A stretch of DNA of 34,786 nucleotides from Chitinophagaceae bacterium (GCA_947454715.1 CANGMZ010000023.1:1-34786); one strand, 5' to 3'. Positions 6,352-14,896 are shown, counted from the stretch's first letter. Program-made: numbers and translations. The notes: generated by a model from the letters alone, not told the origin.

Positions 6352-7485
6352 CTATACTAATTCTTTCAACTTTTCGATAACCATATCCACTTCTGCAATT
6401 GTATTATGTTTACAGAAAGAAAAACGGATAGGAACTATATTGTCTGACTGACCGTTAGCCAGTGATCTGATAACGTGACTGAGTGAAGTGGCACCGCTGG
6501 TGCAGGCACTACCTCCACTTACACAAATACCTGCCATATCTAAGCTAAAAAGCAGCATATCTGACTTCTCCGTTTTAGGGAAGGAAACATTAAGTACTGT
6601 ATAAAGACTACGACCATGCGTATCGCCATTGAGTTGAACACCTTCGAAATTGTCCATCAATTGCTTCGCCATGTATGTTTTCAGAGAGTTGATATGCGCA
6701 CTATCTTTTTCATACGTTTCAGTTGCCATCTCCAAAGCTTTGGCAAAACCTATTATACCATACAGATTTTCGGTGCCGGCCCGCATATTGCGCTCCTGAG
6801 AACCTCCATTCAAGAACGGCTTTATATGCACATTCTCATTTATATACAGTATACCCACACCCTTTGGCCCATGAAATTTGTGACCCGCGCCATTGAGAAA
6901 GTGTACATAAATATCTTTCAAATTAAATGGATAGTGACCAACAGTTTGAACGGTGTCTGAATGGAATATTGCATCATATTTGCGACACAACTCCCCAACC
7001 GCCTTAATATCCATTAGATTACCAATTTCATTATTGGCATGCATCAGAGTAACAACAGTTCTATCAGGGCTACCGGCAAGTAGTTCTTCCAGATTCGCCA
7101 TGTCAATGTGACCATTGTCTGTAAGTTTTACATAACTCAACTTAGCCTGACCACTATGCGCCAAGTATTCAACTGTATGCAGAGTAGCATGGTGCTCTAT
7201 AGCCGAGGTAATAATATGTTTACAACCCAAATCTCTGATAGCTGCATTAACTGCTGTATTTGTGCTTTCTGTGCCACCGGAAGTAAAAAATATTTCACCC
7301 GGATTCGCATTAAGAATACGCGCTACACTCTTACGAGCATTCTCAATAGCCAGTTTGGTTTCTCTGCCATAAGAATAAACAGAAGAAGGATTACCAAACT
7401 TTTCAGTCAGAAAAGGCATCATTGCATTCAACACTTCCGGGTCAAGAGCAGTAGTAGCAGCATTATCAAAATAAATCCGGCTCAT
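6352..7485 (-). CDS. Cysteine desulfurase (NifS/IscS family)
   Basis: 377 aa, class V aminotransferase fold, PLP-dependent. It would release sulfur from cysteine as an enzyme persulfide for Fe-S clusters or tRNA thiolation. The N-terminal signature YFDNAATTALDP, TSGGTESTN and SAIEHHA match IscS/NifS. Asp177 (HSDTVQ) and Lys203 (GAGHKFHGPKG) are the expected cofactor ligands, and Cys328 in GGSACTSG is the catalytic Cys, in the loop typical of the IscS/NifS group rather than SufS. No iscU or other Fe-S scaffold gene is adjacent, so the gene is solitary here. A TAATTTTG box lies 32 bp upstream of the ATG. The exact subfamily (general IscS or tRNA-specific) cannot be settled from this window. Confidence 0.93.
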   Translation of the reverse strand: MSRIYFDNAATTALDPEVLNAMMPFLTEKFGNPSSVYSYGRETKLAIENARKSVARILNANPGEIFFTSGGTESTNTAVNAAIRDLGCKHIITSAIEHHATLHTVEYLAHSGQAKLSYVKLTDNGHIDMANLEELLAGSPDRTVVTLMHANNEIGNLMDIKAVGELCRKYDAIFHSDTVQTVGHYPFNLKDIYVHFLNGAGHKFHGPKGVGILYINENVHIKPFLNGGSQERNMRAGTENLYGIIGFAKALEMATETYEKDSAHINSLKTYMAKQLMDNFEGVQLNGDTHGRSLYTVLNVSFPKTEKSDMLLFSLDMAGICVSGGSACTSGATSLSHVIRSLANGQSDNIVPIRFSFCKHNTIAEVDMVIEKLKELV

Positions 7486-7517
7486 TAATACTTGGTTATT
7501 TGTGATTTTAGAATGTG

Positions 7518-7525
7518 CAAAATTA
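7518..7525 (-). promoter_or_regulatory. TAnnTTTG -7 box upstream of cysteine desulfurase
   Basis: On the minus strand the sequence reads TAATTTTG, matching the Bacteroidota primary sigma -7 consensus, 32 bp before the ATG. No clear TTTG is present at -33. The region 7526-7629 beyond it holds nothing else I can identify. Confidence 0.45.
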
Positions 7526-7629
7526 ACTTATTCCCTGATAATTACACTATTGCCTACTAGTCTGGTATACTATTGACAACGATGACATCATCGTTAAGAG
7601 GAAAAATATTGAACCGGGTTGTTTTGAAA

Positions 7630-7806
7630 TTACTTAGTTCTCATAGATACAAGTCTTACACCTACAGCTATCAAGACTAACGGAGTACCGATGTATGTGA
7701 AGATAAACTTACCCACTTCCTTGTCATAGAATGTGTAACATTCTCCGAATATAATGAAAGCAAAACCCAACAGCCAAATGATGTTAAATATTTTTCTTCT
7801 GCTCAT
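7630..7806 (-). CDS. Small two-helix membrane protein, uncharacterised
   Basis: 58 aa from the ATG at 7806 (MSRRKIFNIIWLL); an in-frame ATG at 7824 would add six residues. Two hydrophobic helices, about residues 7-20 and 34-52, are joined by a short polar loop containing FYDKEVGK. The positive N-terminus before the first helix supports the later start. No motif that I recognise. It lies downstream of another small membrane protein and of recQ on the same strand, possibly co-transcribed with the former. Hypothetical. Confidence 0.5.
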   Translation of the reverse strand: MSRRKIFNIIWLLGFAFIIFGECYTFYDKEVGKFIFTYIGTPLVLIAVGVRLVSMRTK

Positions 7807-7843
7807 AGCACAATTATCAGGCATAATTTTAACTATATCAATC

Positions 7844-8047
7844 TCAGTTTGCAGAAAAATGTTTGATACTGCTATCAGGCAGTTTTTCTAAAAACTCTTG
7901 TTCATACCGGAGTAACCTGGCCCTTTTTCGTTTTTTCATATACTTTACTCCTGCATCAATAATATAAACTATTACACCAACACCCATTAATACCCACAAA
8001 AAAGGCAACCAATTACTGCTATTGCTGATTAAATATACTGCGTTCAT
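7844..8047 (-). CDS. Small single-helix membrane protein, uncharacterised
   Basis: 67 aa from the ATG at 8047; the frame is open to a GTG two codons earlier. A single membrane helix (about residues 14-32, LPFLWVLMGVGVIVYIIDAG) is followed by a strongly basic stretch (KYMKKRKRARLLRYEQEF), consistent with a cytoplasmic amphipathic tail. No family recognised. The gap to recQ is 71 bp and to the next small gene 37 bp. The hydrophobic-then-basic layout argues for a real small membrane protein rather than a chance frame. Confidence 0.5.
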   Translation of the reverse strand: MNAVYLISNSSNWLPFLWVLMGVGVIVYIIDAGVKYMKKRKRARLLRYEQEFLEKLPDSSIKHFSAN

Positions 8048-8118
8048 ACACACGTTTCTTACCCACTAATTTATACAATTCCGTTTCAATGCTTGGGTTA
8101 ACTATTCTTATTATCCTA

Positions 8119-10014
8119 TTAGCTTCTTCTATACTTCAAAATTCCATTCTCATCTATAACAACTATCCCTTCATCCATCATATTCCGGAGTTGCACAACT
8201 ACCAGTTCTTTGTCAGCGGGAGTATAATTTTCGGTAATTGATTGAAAAGTAGCATTACCCTTCATTAATGCCTTGAATAGCGATTCTTTTATTGTATTTA
8301 ATGGCATTCCCTTATGCTGCTTTCCCTTACAAATATCGCAATGTCCGCAGTTTTCTGCTTCTGTTTCACCAAAATATTCCAATACAAAACGCTCTCTGCA
8401 GATATTTGTATTACTCAGGAAACTTATCATTTTTTCTGTTCTTGCCTCATGACGCATTCTGAGTACATGCATGCGATTAAGATCAAGAATGAGGTGCCGG
8501 CTATCAGCACGCTCATGATGGAAGAACAATTGAGGTCCATCCCCTTTCTTATTGTATTCAATTAACCCCATATTATGCATCTGTTCCAGTGCATGAACTA
8601 TCTCATCATATTTAAGTCTTAGTTGGCGTGCTACAGCGAACTCCCTGATATGGGTTGGAAAATGAAAAATGGTATTGTACATGCGTAATAAGCCTACAAT
8701 AATATAATGCATCTTGGGATGAGATGCCCCCATATCATCAAGTACATGGCGACTGCATAAAAATTGAACAGTTGAGGGCAGATAGACTGCTTCAGTCATC
8801 GTCCATAAGCCCTCCCTTTCCAATAATTTCAATGCATAAATAACCTGTACAACCTGAAACGAAAATTTGTTACAGAAGTCAGAAATATCGAAAGAGTAAT
8901 ATTTATGTGGCTCACCACCTATAGGTATTTGTAAATATTCAGCTACAGACTGGTACACTTTCCGCAAATATGCCTCAGGCGGATATTGAAGCGCGGTGCT
9001 TTCTTCAAGCCTTTTAATATCTGTGCTGTTATATAATGTAAGTGCAAACGACTGCTTTCCATCACGACCTGCCCTACCCGCTTCCTGGTACCATGCTTCT
9101 AAATGTTCGGGGGCATCGTAATGTAAAACAGTTCTTACATCGGGTTTGTCAATCCCCATACCGAATGCGGTTGTGGCAACCATAACCGGGGCTTTATCAT
9201 TCATCCACAAAGCCTGAGCTTTATCTCGCTCCGGCTTGAGCATACCTGCATGATAAACGGCAGTTTCAATTCCTTGTTGCTGCAAGTGCCTGCCGGTTGC
9301 TTCTGTTTGCTTACGGCTACGACAATAAATGATGCTACAAGATTTATTGATCTCCTCCTGCGTATCGGCATTTTTATTTTCAGAGTACCGCACCTCATAA
9401 AAAATGTTTTTACGAGCAAAACTTTGTTTGTAAACAGCCGGTGACTTCAATTTTAATTGCGTGGCAATATCCTTTTGAATATCAATAGTAGCAGTTGCGG
9501 TAAGCGCCAATACAGGTGTTTGCGAGAAATGTTGTCTTAATTCCGCGATTTTGAGGTAATCGGGTCTGAAATCATGCCCCCATTGTGATATACAATGCGC
9601 CTCATCCACTGCTATTAGATTGAGATCGAGTTTATATGAATAGTCCTGAAAAAGATAAGTCTGTAACCTTTCCGGAGAAACATAAAGCAGTTTATATGCA
9701 CCATGCATTGCATTGTCGAGTGTTTGCTTTACCTCTTTATAATACATGCCGGAGTGCAGACTTGCTGCAGAAATACCCAATTGCTCCAGCCTACTTACCT
9801 GATCTTGCATGAGTGCAATAAGCGGAGATATAACCAAACAACAGCCTTCTGTCATTAATGCCGGCACTTGATAACATACTGATTTTCCACCACCTGTGGG
9901 TAACAATGCAAGTGAATCTTTACCATCTGCTACAGATGTAATGATCTCTTTTTGAAGGGGTCTGAAATTGTTATAGCCCCAATATTGTTTCAGTATTTCC
10001 TCAGGAGCTGACAA
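8119..10014 (-). CDS. recQ: ATP-dependent DNA helicase RecQ
   Basis: 631 aa, a 3'-5' SF2 helicase for recombination and replication-fork repair. Motif 0 is FRPLQ (residues 17-21), Walker A TGGGKS (40-45), and the DEAH box with RecQ aromatic loop VDEAHCISQWGHDFRP lies near 136-151. Motif VI is QEAGRAGRDG. The RQC zinc site is complete with Cys539, Cys556, Cys559 and Cys562 (CGHCDICKG). After the zinc site only about 70 residues remain and they do not look like an HRDC domain, so this is the HRDC-less form. The ATG at 10014 gives the usual short lead into FRPLQ. A gene of unknown function lies 37 bp upstream on the same strand and may share a transcript. Confidence 0.95.
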   Translation of the reverse strand: MSAPEEILKQYWGYNNFRPLQKEIITSVADGKDSLALLPTGGGKSVCYQVPALMTEGCCLVISPLIALMQDQVSRLEQLGISAASLHSGMYYKEVKQTLDNAMHGAYKLLYVSPERLQTYLFQDYSYKLDLNLIAVDEAHCISQWGHDFRPDYLKIAELRQHFSQTPVLALTATATIDIQKDIATQLKLKSPAVYKQSFARKNIFYEVRYSENKNADTQEEINKSCSIIYCRSRKQTEATGRHLQQQGIETAVYHAGMLKPERDKAQALWMNDKAPVMVATTAFGMGIDKPDVRTVLHYDAPEHLEAWYQEAGRAGRDGKQSFALTLYNSTDIKRLEESTALQYPPEAYLRKVYQSVAEYLQIPIGGEPHKYYSFDISDFCNKFSFQVVQVIYALKLLEREGLWTMTEAVYLPSTVQFLCSRHVLDDMGASHPKMHYIIVGLLRMYNTIFHFPTHIREFAVARQLRLKYDEIVHALEQMHNMGLIEYNKKGDGPQLFFHHERADSRHLILDLNRMHVLRMRHEARTEKMISFLSNTNICRERFVLEYFGETEAENCGHCDICKGKQHKGMPLNTIKESLFKALMKGNATFQSITENYTPADKELVVVQLRNMMDEGIVVIDENGILKYRRS

Positions 10015-10051
10015 TGAATAAGCATTATTTTTATGTACAATATTCTATTTA

Positions 10052-10528
10052 CTAACCTCTTTTTACTAATACCTCGCCATGCGTCTTTTCAACAAACATT
10101 GGCTTTAACGCATTATTCCAAAGCTGGCCTTTCAACTCCTTATCCTGCATAATGTGTGTGAGCGATAATGTTGGGATCCAATAACAATTGTCAAAATTGT
10201 TAATGAAATTCAGTCGCATTAATGCAGAGATACCCAACTGAGCGGGTGAAATATTGAATAACAAAACTACACGAGGCTCTAGTTGATCTCTCATTTTGTG
10301 CCATGCAATATGCGTATCCTGTTTAAGATGAATGAGATTATACTGCGCCTCCATTAATCTGCAACCTGACTTCAATATACCTATCAACTGCTCCTCTTCC
10401 GCGCTACCTGAGTCGAACTCACTGGTAAGAATTAATACAGGACGATAAGATAAACCCTCGGTTAAAGAATTGTCTTGCCAGAAAACATCGTTAGCAGCGG
10501 GAATAATGTCGGTGTTAATAATCTTCAT
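10052..10528 (-). CDS. Conserved-looking hypothetical protein; possible HolD (Pol III psi)-like
   Basis: 158 aa from the ATG at 10528 (the open frame reaches a TTG two codons earlier). Soluble alpha/beta pattern: a strand VLILTSEF, a helix AEEEQLIGILKSG, a strand RVVLLFNI, then SPAQLGISAL. The C-terminal segment (IPTLSLTHIMQDKELKGQLW followed by NNALKPMF) resembles by eye the end of E. coli HolD (SLTDLRANPTARAALWQQI). HolD links the clamp loader to SSB, and its sequence diverges quickly between phyla, so the similarity is only a hint. Position just upstream of recQ fits a replication or repair role. Otherwise unknown. Confidence 0.6.
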   Translation of the reverse strand: MKIINTDIIPAANDVFWQDNSLTEGLSYRPVLILTSEFDSGSAEEEQLIGILKSGCRLMEAQYNLIHLKQDTHIAWHKMRDQLEPRVVLLFNISPAQLGISALMRLNFINNFDNCYWIPTLSLTHIMQDKELKGQLWNNALKPMFVEKTHGEVLVKRG

Positions 10529-10614
10529 AAACAAATAATAAAGGCACTAAAATAAACAAATAAACAGGCAATGTATCGTAAAAAGAAAGTCAATAAATGA
10601 GAATATACCAAAAG

Positions 10615-10671
10615 TGAGTACTTACTCATTTTTATCTGATTGCCTGATTATGAGAAAAAGTTGTTTCTTTG
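10615..10671 (+). promoter_or_regulatory. ilvE promoter with upstream operator-like palindrome
   Basis: ATTG (10639-10642) and TTTCTTTG (10664-10671) form a -33/-7 pair with a 21-bp spacer, close to the Bacteroidota TTTG / TAnnTTTG model. Just upstream, TGAGTA-CT-TACTCA (10615-10628) is an inverted repeat that extends outward with A/T pairs after one mismatch. This is the kind of site bound by TetR-type dimers. The rest of the 10529-10712 gap is AT-rich without further features. Confidence 0.5.
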
Positions 10672-10712
10672 CGCAAAATTAAACGTTTTAAATCAAGTAA
10701 TTGAAAGGGAAT

Positions 10713-11783
10713 ATGAGTGTTTCTACAACAGATATCAGCATAAAAAACGTAGACGAAAGCAGAATAAGCGAAGTCGACTTCTCCAACATACAGTTTGGGA
10801 AAATATACTCTGACCACATGCTGATAGCATATTATGAGAACGGACAATGGGGAAAGCCTGAGATAATGCCTTTTCATAACTTGTCACTAAGTCCTGCAAC
10901 AACATTTTTCCATTACGGTCAAGCGATATTTGAGGGAATAAAGGCATATAAGAGCCCAAATGGTGAACCACTGATATTCCGTCCACGCGACAACTGGAAA
11001 CGTTTTAACAAATCTGCGGTTCGTATGGCAATGCCGGAAATACCTGAAGATTTGTTCATAGAGGGATTGAAAACATTGATAGACCTTGATAAGGCTTGGA
11101 TACCAACCGGAGAAGATACTGCTCTGTATATCCGCCCGTTCATGGTAGCAACAGATGAGTTTATTGGCGTTAAGACTGCTGAAAAATTCATGTTCATGAT
11201 CATTACCAGCCCTGCAGGTCCTTATTACAGTAAGCCGGTATCTATCTATGTACAAGATCAATATGTACGTGCATTCCCTGGTGGTATAGGTTTCACTAAG
11301 GCAGCAGGTAACTACGGTATGAGTATGTATCCTACTCAGGAAATTAAGAAAATGGGCTACGATCAGATTTTATGGACTGATGGCTTTGAGCATAAATATG
11401 TACAGGAAATAGGTACAATGAACGTATTCTTTGTAATAGGAGATACGGTTATAACACCAGATATCAAACACGACACAATACTCGCAGGTGTAACCCGCGA
11501 TAGCGTATTGGCATTGTTGCGTGAAAAAGGAATGAAGGTTGAAGAGCGAACTTTGTCGATTGACGAAATAGCAGAAGCATATAAAGCAGGTCAACTTAAA
11601 GAAGCATTTGGTACAGGCACAGCCGCATCTATTGCACCAATAGCTGCACTTACGTATCATGACATTAAGATGGAGCTACCTCCGGTAGAAACATGGGAAA
11701 CTGCCAACTGGCTGAAAAAAGAGTTGTCTGATATTCGTTATGGGCGTAAAGAAGACAAACATAACTGGATAGTAAAAGCGTAA
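10713..11783 (+). CDS. ilvE: Branched-chain amino acid aminotransferase
   Basis: 356 aa from the ATG at 10713, with AAAGGGA just upstream as one of the few Shine-Dalgarno-like sites here; the frame also opens at a TTG at 10701. PLP-dependent class IV aminotransferase, last step of Leu, Ile and Val synthesis and first of their breakdown. Motifs: YGQAIFEGIKAY, the Arg of YIRPFMVATD, the cofactor lysine Lys196 in FTKAAGNYG, WTDGFEHKYVQEIGTMNVF, and the phosphate-binding GTGTAASIAPI near the C-terminus. Length matches the BCAT type II group. It has its own promoter and a strong terminator, so it is probably monocistronic. Confidence 0.95.
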   Translation: MSVSTTDISIKNVDESRISEVDFSNIQFGKIYSDHMLIAYYENGQWGKPEIMPFHNLSLSPATTFFHYGQAIFEGIKAYKSPNGEPLIFRPRDNWKRFNKSAVRMAMPEIPEDLFIEGLKTLIDLDKAWIPTGEDTALYIRPFMVATDEFIGVKTAEKFMFMIITSPAGPYYSKPVSIYVQDQYVRAFPGGIGFTKAAGNYGMSMYPTQEIKKMGYDQILWTDGFEHKYVQEIGTMNVFFVIGDTVITPDIKHDTILAGVTRDSVLALLREKGMKVEERTLSIDEIAEAYKAGQLKEAFGTGTAASIAPIAALTYHDIKMELPPVETWETANWLKKELSDIRYGRKEDKHNWIVKA

Positions 11784-11804
11784 ATAATTATTGAAATAAA
11801 TCAT

Positions 11805-11840
11805 AAAAAAGCCCGTTCCATTGAGGAACGGGCTTTTTTA
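11805..11840. terminator. Intrinsic terminator after ilvE
   Basis: A perfect 9-bp stem GCCCGTTCC (11811-11819) / GGAACGGGC (11825-11833) with loop ATTGA, flanked by A6 and T6. It lies 21 bp after the ilvE stop and, being symmetrical, could work on both strands. Confidence 0.95.
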
Positions 11841-11884
11841 CTAGCATGGGTGTTGCTTAAGCAGGAAAACAAATTGCAGAATGC

Positions 11885-11914
11885 TTTGCGGTAAAATCTA
11901 TTCCCCTATCTTTG
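11885..11914 (+). promoter_or_regulatory. accD promoter
   Basis: TTTG (11885-11888), an 18-bp spacer and TATCTTTG (11907-11914) match both parts of the Bacteroidota promoter consensus. The expected start site is about 11919-11921, giving a leader of roughly 14 nt to the ATG at 11934. This is the best promoter in the window. Confidence 0.75.
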
Positions 11915-11933
11915 TTCTCTTAATTTTTGAATT

Positions 11934-12809
11934 ATGTCATCAACCTGGTTCCGTCGTAGCAAGCAAGGAATACTCACATCTACGAAAGAAAAAAAGGAAA
12001 CTCCTGACGGACTGTGGCATAAATGCCCGGAATGTAAGGCTACGAATACTAAACAAGAGCTGAGCGATAACTTGTATGTATGCCCGCATTGCGGCTACCA
12101 CAACCGTATCAATGCTGTAGAATACTTTGAAATACTTTTTGACGACAATGAGTATGAGGTATTGTTCGGTAATATAATGCCCAAAGATCTGCTCCACTTT
12201 GTGGATATGAAACCATACGACTCTCGCCTTGTAGAGGCGCAGAAGACAACAGGGCTTACAGACGCAATGACTGTAGGTGTTGGGAACATGAATGGCAGAG
12301 GTATTGTTATTGCCTGCATGAACTTCAACTTTATTGGTGGTTCTATGGGTTCAGTGGTAGGCGAAAAGATAAGCAGAGGTATTGATTATGCAATTGAACA
12401 TAAACTACCATTTATGATCATCACTAAATCAGGTGGTGCACGTATGATGGAAAGTGCGTTCTCGCTGATGCAAATGGCTAAAACGGCTGCAAAACTTACT
12501 CAATTGGCTAAGGCAGGCTTACCATATATATCGTTTATGACAGACCCTACAACGGGTGGTGTTACCGCATCTTATGCTATGCTGGGTGATATTAATATAG
12601 CTGAGCCAAATGCACTTATTGGCTTTGCTGGTCCACGTGTTATCAAAGAAACCATCAAGAAAGACCTTCCGGCAGGATTCCAGAGATCAGAATTCTTACT
12701 GGAACATGGTTTCCTTGACTTTATCGTGAACAGAAAAGTATTGAAATTGAAATTATCGCAGGTTGTGCAGTGGTTTGTAAAAGATGCCGCTGAAATAGCC
12801 GGAGAATAA
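11934..12809 (+). CDS. accD: Acetyl-CoA carboxylase carboxyltransferase subunit beta
   Basis: 291 aa. Together with AccA it transfers the carboxyl group from biotin-BCCP to acetyl-CoA, making malonyl-CoA for fatty acid synthesis. The N-terminal four-Cys zinc ribbon is complete (Cys31, Cys34, Cys50, Cys53 in CPECK and CPHCG). The crotonase-like carboxyltransferase domain has [47 protein letters not shown] and FAGPRVI, typical of AccD. Length is normal. accA is not in the window. A strong promoter precedes it, and an extended RNA hairpin rather than a classic terminator follows it. Confidence 0.96.
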   Translation: MSSTWFRRSKQGILTSTKEKKETPDGLWHKCPECKATNTKQELSDNLYVCPHCGYHNRINAVEYFEILFDDNEYEVLFGNIMPKDLLHFVDMKPYDSRLVEAQKTTGLTDAMTVGVGNMNGRGIVIACMNFNFIGGSMGSVVGEKISRGIDYAIEHKLPFMIITKSGGARMMESAFSLMQMAKTAAKLTQLAKAGLPYISFMTDPTTGGVTASYAMLGDINIAEPNALIGFAGPRVIKETIKKDLPAGFQRSEFLLEHGFLDFIVNRKVLKLKLSQVVQWFVKDAAEIAGE

Positions 12810-12820
12810 AATTATATAAA

Positions 12821-12905
12821 TAGAGGAGTTGAATAGTAGGTTAAAGCACAATGACTATGTAAATACAAATTGTTCTTTAACTTACTTTATTCTTCTTTAT
12901 CCTCT
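12821..12905 (+). other. Long imperfect hairpin between accD and smpB
   Basis: AGTAGGTTAAAGCACAA (12835-12851) pairs with TTGTTCTTTAACTTACT (12870-12886) at 15 of 17 positions plus one G-U. Outer AGAGGA (12822-12827) can pair with TCCTCT (12900-12905). No T run follows. It could be the accD 3' end structure or a leader element of smpB, which starts 70 bp further on. Confidence 0.4.
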
Positions 12906-12974
12906 CTTACTGTATACTGACTCATAGACTACAGTAACAAACAACCATTTACCCGATTAATTTAATACACCTAA

Positions 12975-13424
12975 TTGTCTGACGCTAACGTATATATTAA
13001 AAACCGCCCCGTAACCTTTGAGTATGCCATTGAAGACAAACTCAAAGCCGGGATAGTGCTTACAGGTTCCGAAATAAAATCTGTGAGACTAAGTAAGGTA
13101 AGCTTTAATGATTGTTATTGTTTTTACAGTCATGGTGAGTTATGGTTGAAGAACCTGCATATAGCTATATACATCAATGCGGGCTATATCAGCCACGTTC
13201 CAGTGCGCGACCGCAAATTACTCCTTACAAAGAAAGAACTCCGCAAATGGGAGCAAAAAGCCAAAGAAAAGGGCTTAACCATTGTTCCGTTGAGTATTTT
13301 CATCAACGATAAAGGCTTTGCGAAAGTAGAGATCGGCTTGGGTAAGGGGAAAAAATTACACGACAAACGTGAAAGCACGAAAAACCGAGAGGTGGAACGT
13401 GAGATGAAACGATTTATTAAATAA
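12975..13424 (+). CDS. smpB: SsrA-binding protein SmpB
   Basis: 149 aa. Binds tmRNA and delivers it to stalled ribosomes for trans-translation. The OB-fold core shows KLKAGIVLTGSEIKSVR, VSFNDCYCF and HIAIYINAGY, followed by RDRKLLLTKKEL, and the basic C-terminal tail has GLGKGKKLHDKRESTKNREV, the conserved decoding-centre tail. The start must be TTG at 12975: an in-frame TAA sits immediately before it and no ATG or GTG precedes the core. An inefficient TTG start would limit synthesis. ssrA was not found in the window. The gene converges on trmD, with a terminator between them. Confidence 0.95.
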   Translation: MSDANVYIKNRPVTFEYAIEDKLKAGIVLTGSEIKSVRLSKVSFNDCYCFYSHGELWLKNLHIAIYINAGYISHVPVRDRKLLLTKKELRKWEQKAKEKGLTIVPLSIFINDKGFAKVEIGLGKGKKLHDKRESTKNREVEREMKRFIK

Positions 13425-13471
13425 AATCATCGGTTGTTTCTGTTTTGAACAACAGGCTGTAGTGATGTTGT

Positions 13472-13506
13472 AAAAATGGTGATTGCTCCACTGTCACAAT
13501 CACCAT
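13472..13506 (-). terminator. Intrinsic terminator of trmD
   Basis: Read on the minus strand, ATGGTGATTG pairs perfectly with CAATCACCAT (10 bp, 11-nt loop) and is followed by a T run (A residues at 13472-13475 on the plus strand). It lies 32 bp after the trmD stop and also separates it from the converging smpB. Confidence 0.8.
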
Positions 13507-13537
13507 CCTGAATAACTCATTTATACTTTTTGGGTAG

Positions 13538-14221
13538 TTACTCCATATCTTTCAGCAACTCAGGTCTGCGTTCACCGGTGCGTTTTATTGATTGTTCGTG
13601 GCGCCATTCATCCACCTTTTTAGGGTCACCGCAAAGTAGGATATCCGGTATTTTCCAACCACGAAAATCGGCAGGACGAGTATAAACAGGCGGTGCCAGT
13701 AGCCCATCTTGAAAAGAATCGAATAATGCAGAGGTTTCATCACTGAGTACACCCGGAATTAAACGACCAACTGCATCTACAACAATAGCGGCACCAAGCT
13801 CCCCACCACTCAGTACATAATCACCTACAGATATTTCCATAGTTACATAATGCTGGCGAATTCGATCGTCGATTCCTTTATAATGACCACAAATAATGAT
13901 CAGATTACCTTTCATAGATAATCTATTAGCTGTTTTCTGATCAAACAGCTTCCCATCAGGCGTCATGAAGATAATCTCATCGTAAGTGCGCTCTTCTTTG
14001 AGTTTATCAAGAACGACAGCCAATGGCTCAGGCATCATGACCATACCTGCACCACCACCAAACTGATAGTCGTCTACCTGACCTTGTTTATAAGGCGTGG
14101 TTTCACGAGGGTTGTGAATGTGTATGTCAAGTAAACCCTTCTCTTTAGCTCGTTTAAGTATAGAGTGGTTAAAAGGACTTTCCAGCAATTCAGGCACTAC
14201 AGTTATTATATCTATGCGCAT
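13538..14221 (-). CDS. trmD: tRNA (guanine37-N1)-methyltransferase TrmD
   Basis: 227 aa. SPOUT-fold enzyme that methylates G37 of tRNAs with a G36 to prevent +1 frameshifting. Motifs: [17 protein letters not shown] at the N-terminus, the [12 protein letters not shown] strand, the knot loop [20 protein letters not shown] binding S-adenosylmethionine, and GERRPELL at the C-terminus. Length is normal. rimM lies upstream on the same strand after about 109 bp with no long ORF between. The usual neighbours rpsP and rplS are absent. The gene ends at a good terminator. Confidence 0.97.
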   Translation of the reverse strand: MRIDIITVVPELLESPFNHSILKRAKEKGLLDIHIHNPRETTPYKQGQVDDYQFGGGAGMVMMPEPLAVVLDKLKEERTYDEIIFMTPDGKLFDQKTANRLSMKGNLIIICGHYKGIDDRIRQHYVTMEISVGDYVLSGGELGAAIVVDAVGRLIPGVLSDETSALFDSFQDGLLAPPVYTRPADFRGWKIPDILLCGDPKKVDEWRHEQSIKRTGERRPELLKDME

Positions 14222-14330
14222 TTTATCGTATATTACGGAAGCAGTATTAGTGCATCCTGTGTTATTTCGCCCATTCAGGGCTTGTCGTTTGGTTAAGGAA
14301 ACACTGAGAAAATCTCAATAGTAAGTGCTA

Positions 14331-14837
14331 TTACATATAAACATCCATCAAACCGGCAGGAAGTTCCATGATAATCCTTTTCTGTTTTATTTGAATTTCT
14401 TTAATGAATTGATGTAACAGCGGTATCAACACTTCCTTTTCGTTATAAATAACCTTACCTAACCATTGGTTAGGGGTTTGCATCACATCTTCCATCACTC
14501 CCAATAAACCTACATGCACATCTGTAATAGAGAAGCCGATCCATAATAGTGGAGACTCTTTGGCATAACCGGCCAGTAATGCTTCGTCTACATAAACACT
14601 TTTGCCCACCAATTTCTTCGCACTTTCCACCTTATCGAGGTCTTCGAAGTTTACATTGTACTCTTTATCATTAACAGCCCTGAAGTCTGATACAAAATAA
14701 GGAATGTAACTGCCTTTCTGCATCTCAATCATCAACACATGCTCTTTTTTGAGCCAGCGGGAGTCACCTGCTACATGCGTCATTATTACTGCACCTTGCA
14801 GTCCGTGGGTTGCTACTATTTTACCTACTCGTATCAT
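14331..14837 (-). CDS. rimM: Ribosome maturation factor RimM
   Basis: 168 aa. Assists maturation of the 16S rRNA 3' domain and binds ribosomal protein S19. The N-terminal beta-barrel starts with IRVGKIVATHGLQGAVIM, the classic RimM opening. The C-terminal PRC-barrel part has GVMEDVMQTPNQWLGKV and EVLIPLLHQFIKEI. It precedes trmD, the common pairing. A TAAATTTG box lies 51 bp before the ATG. Downstream, 14222-14330 holds no feature I can identify, so the pair may or may not be co-transcribed. Confidence 0.94.
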   Translation of the reverse strand: MIRVGKIVATHGLQGAVIMTHVAGDSRWLKKEHVLMIEMQKGSYIPYFVSDFRAVNDKEYNVNFEDLDKVESAKKLVGKSVYVDEALLAGYAKESPLLWIGFSITDVHVGLLGVMEDVMQTPNQWLGKVIYNEKEVLIPLLHQFIKEIQIKQKRIIMELPAGLMDVYM

Positions 14838-14888
14838 TTAAGGATGTTAAACCCGGGTTACCGGAAATATTTTTTTAGTATAAAGGTG

Positions 14889-14896
14889 CAAATTTA
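14889..14896 (-). promoter_or_regulatory. TAnnTTTG -7 box upstream of rimM
   Basis: On the minus strand this reads TAAATTTG, an exact match to the Bacteroidota -7 consensus, 51 bp before the rimM ATG. No clear -33 element. Confidence 0.4.
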
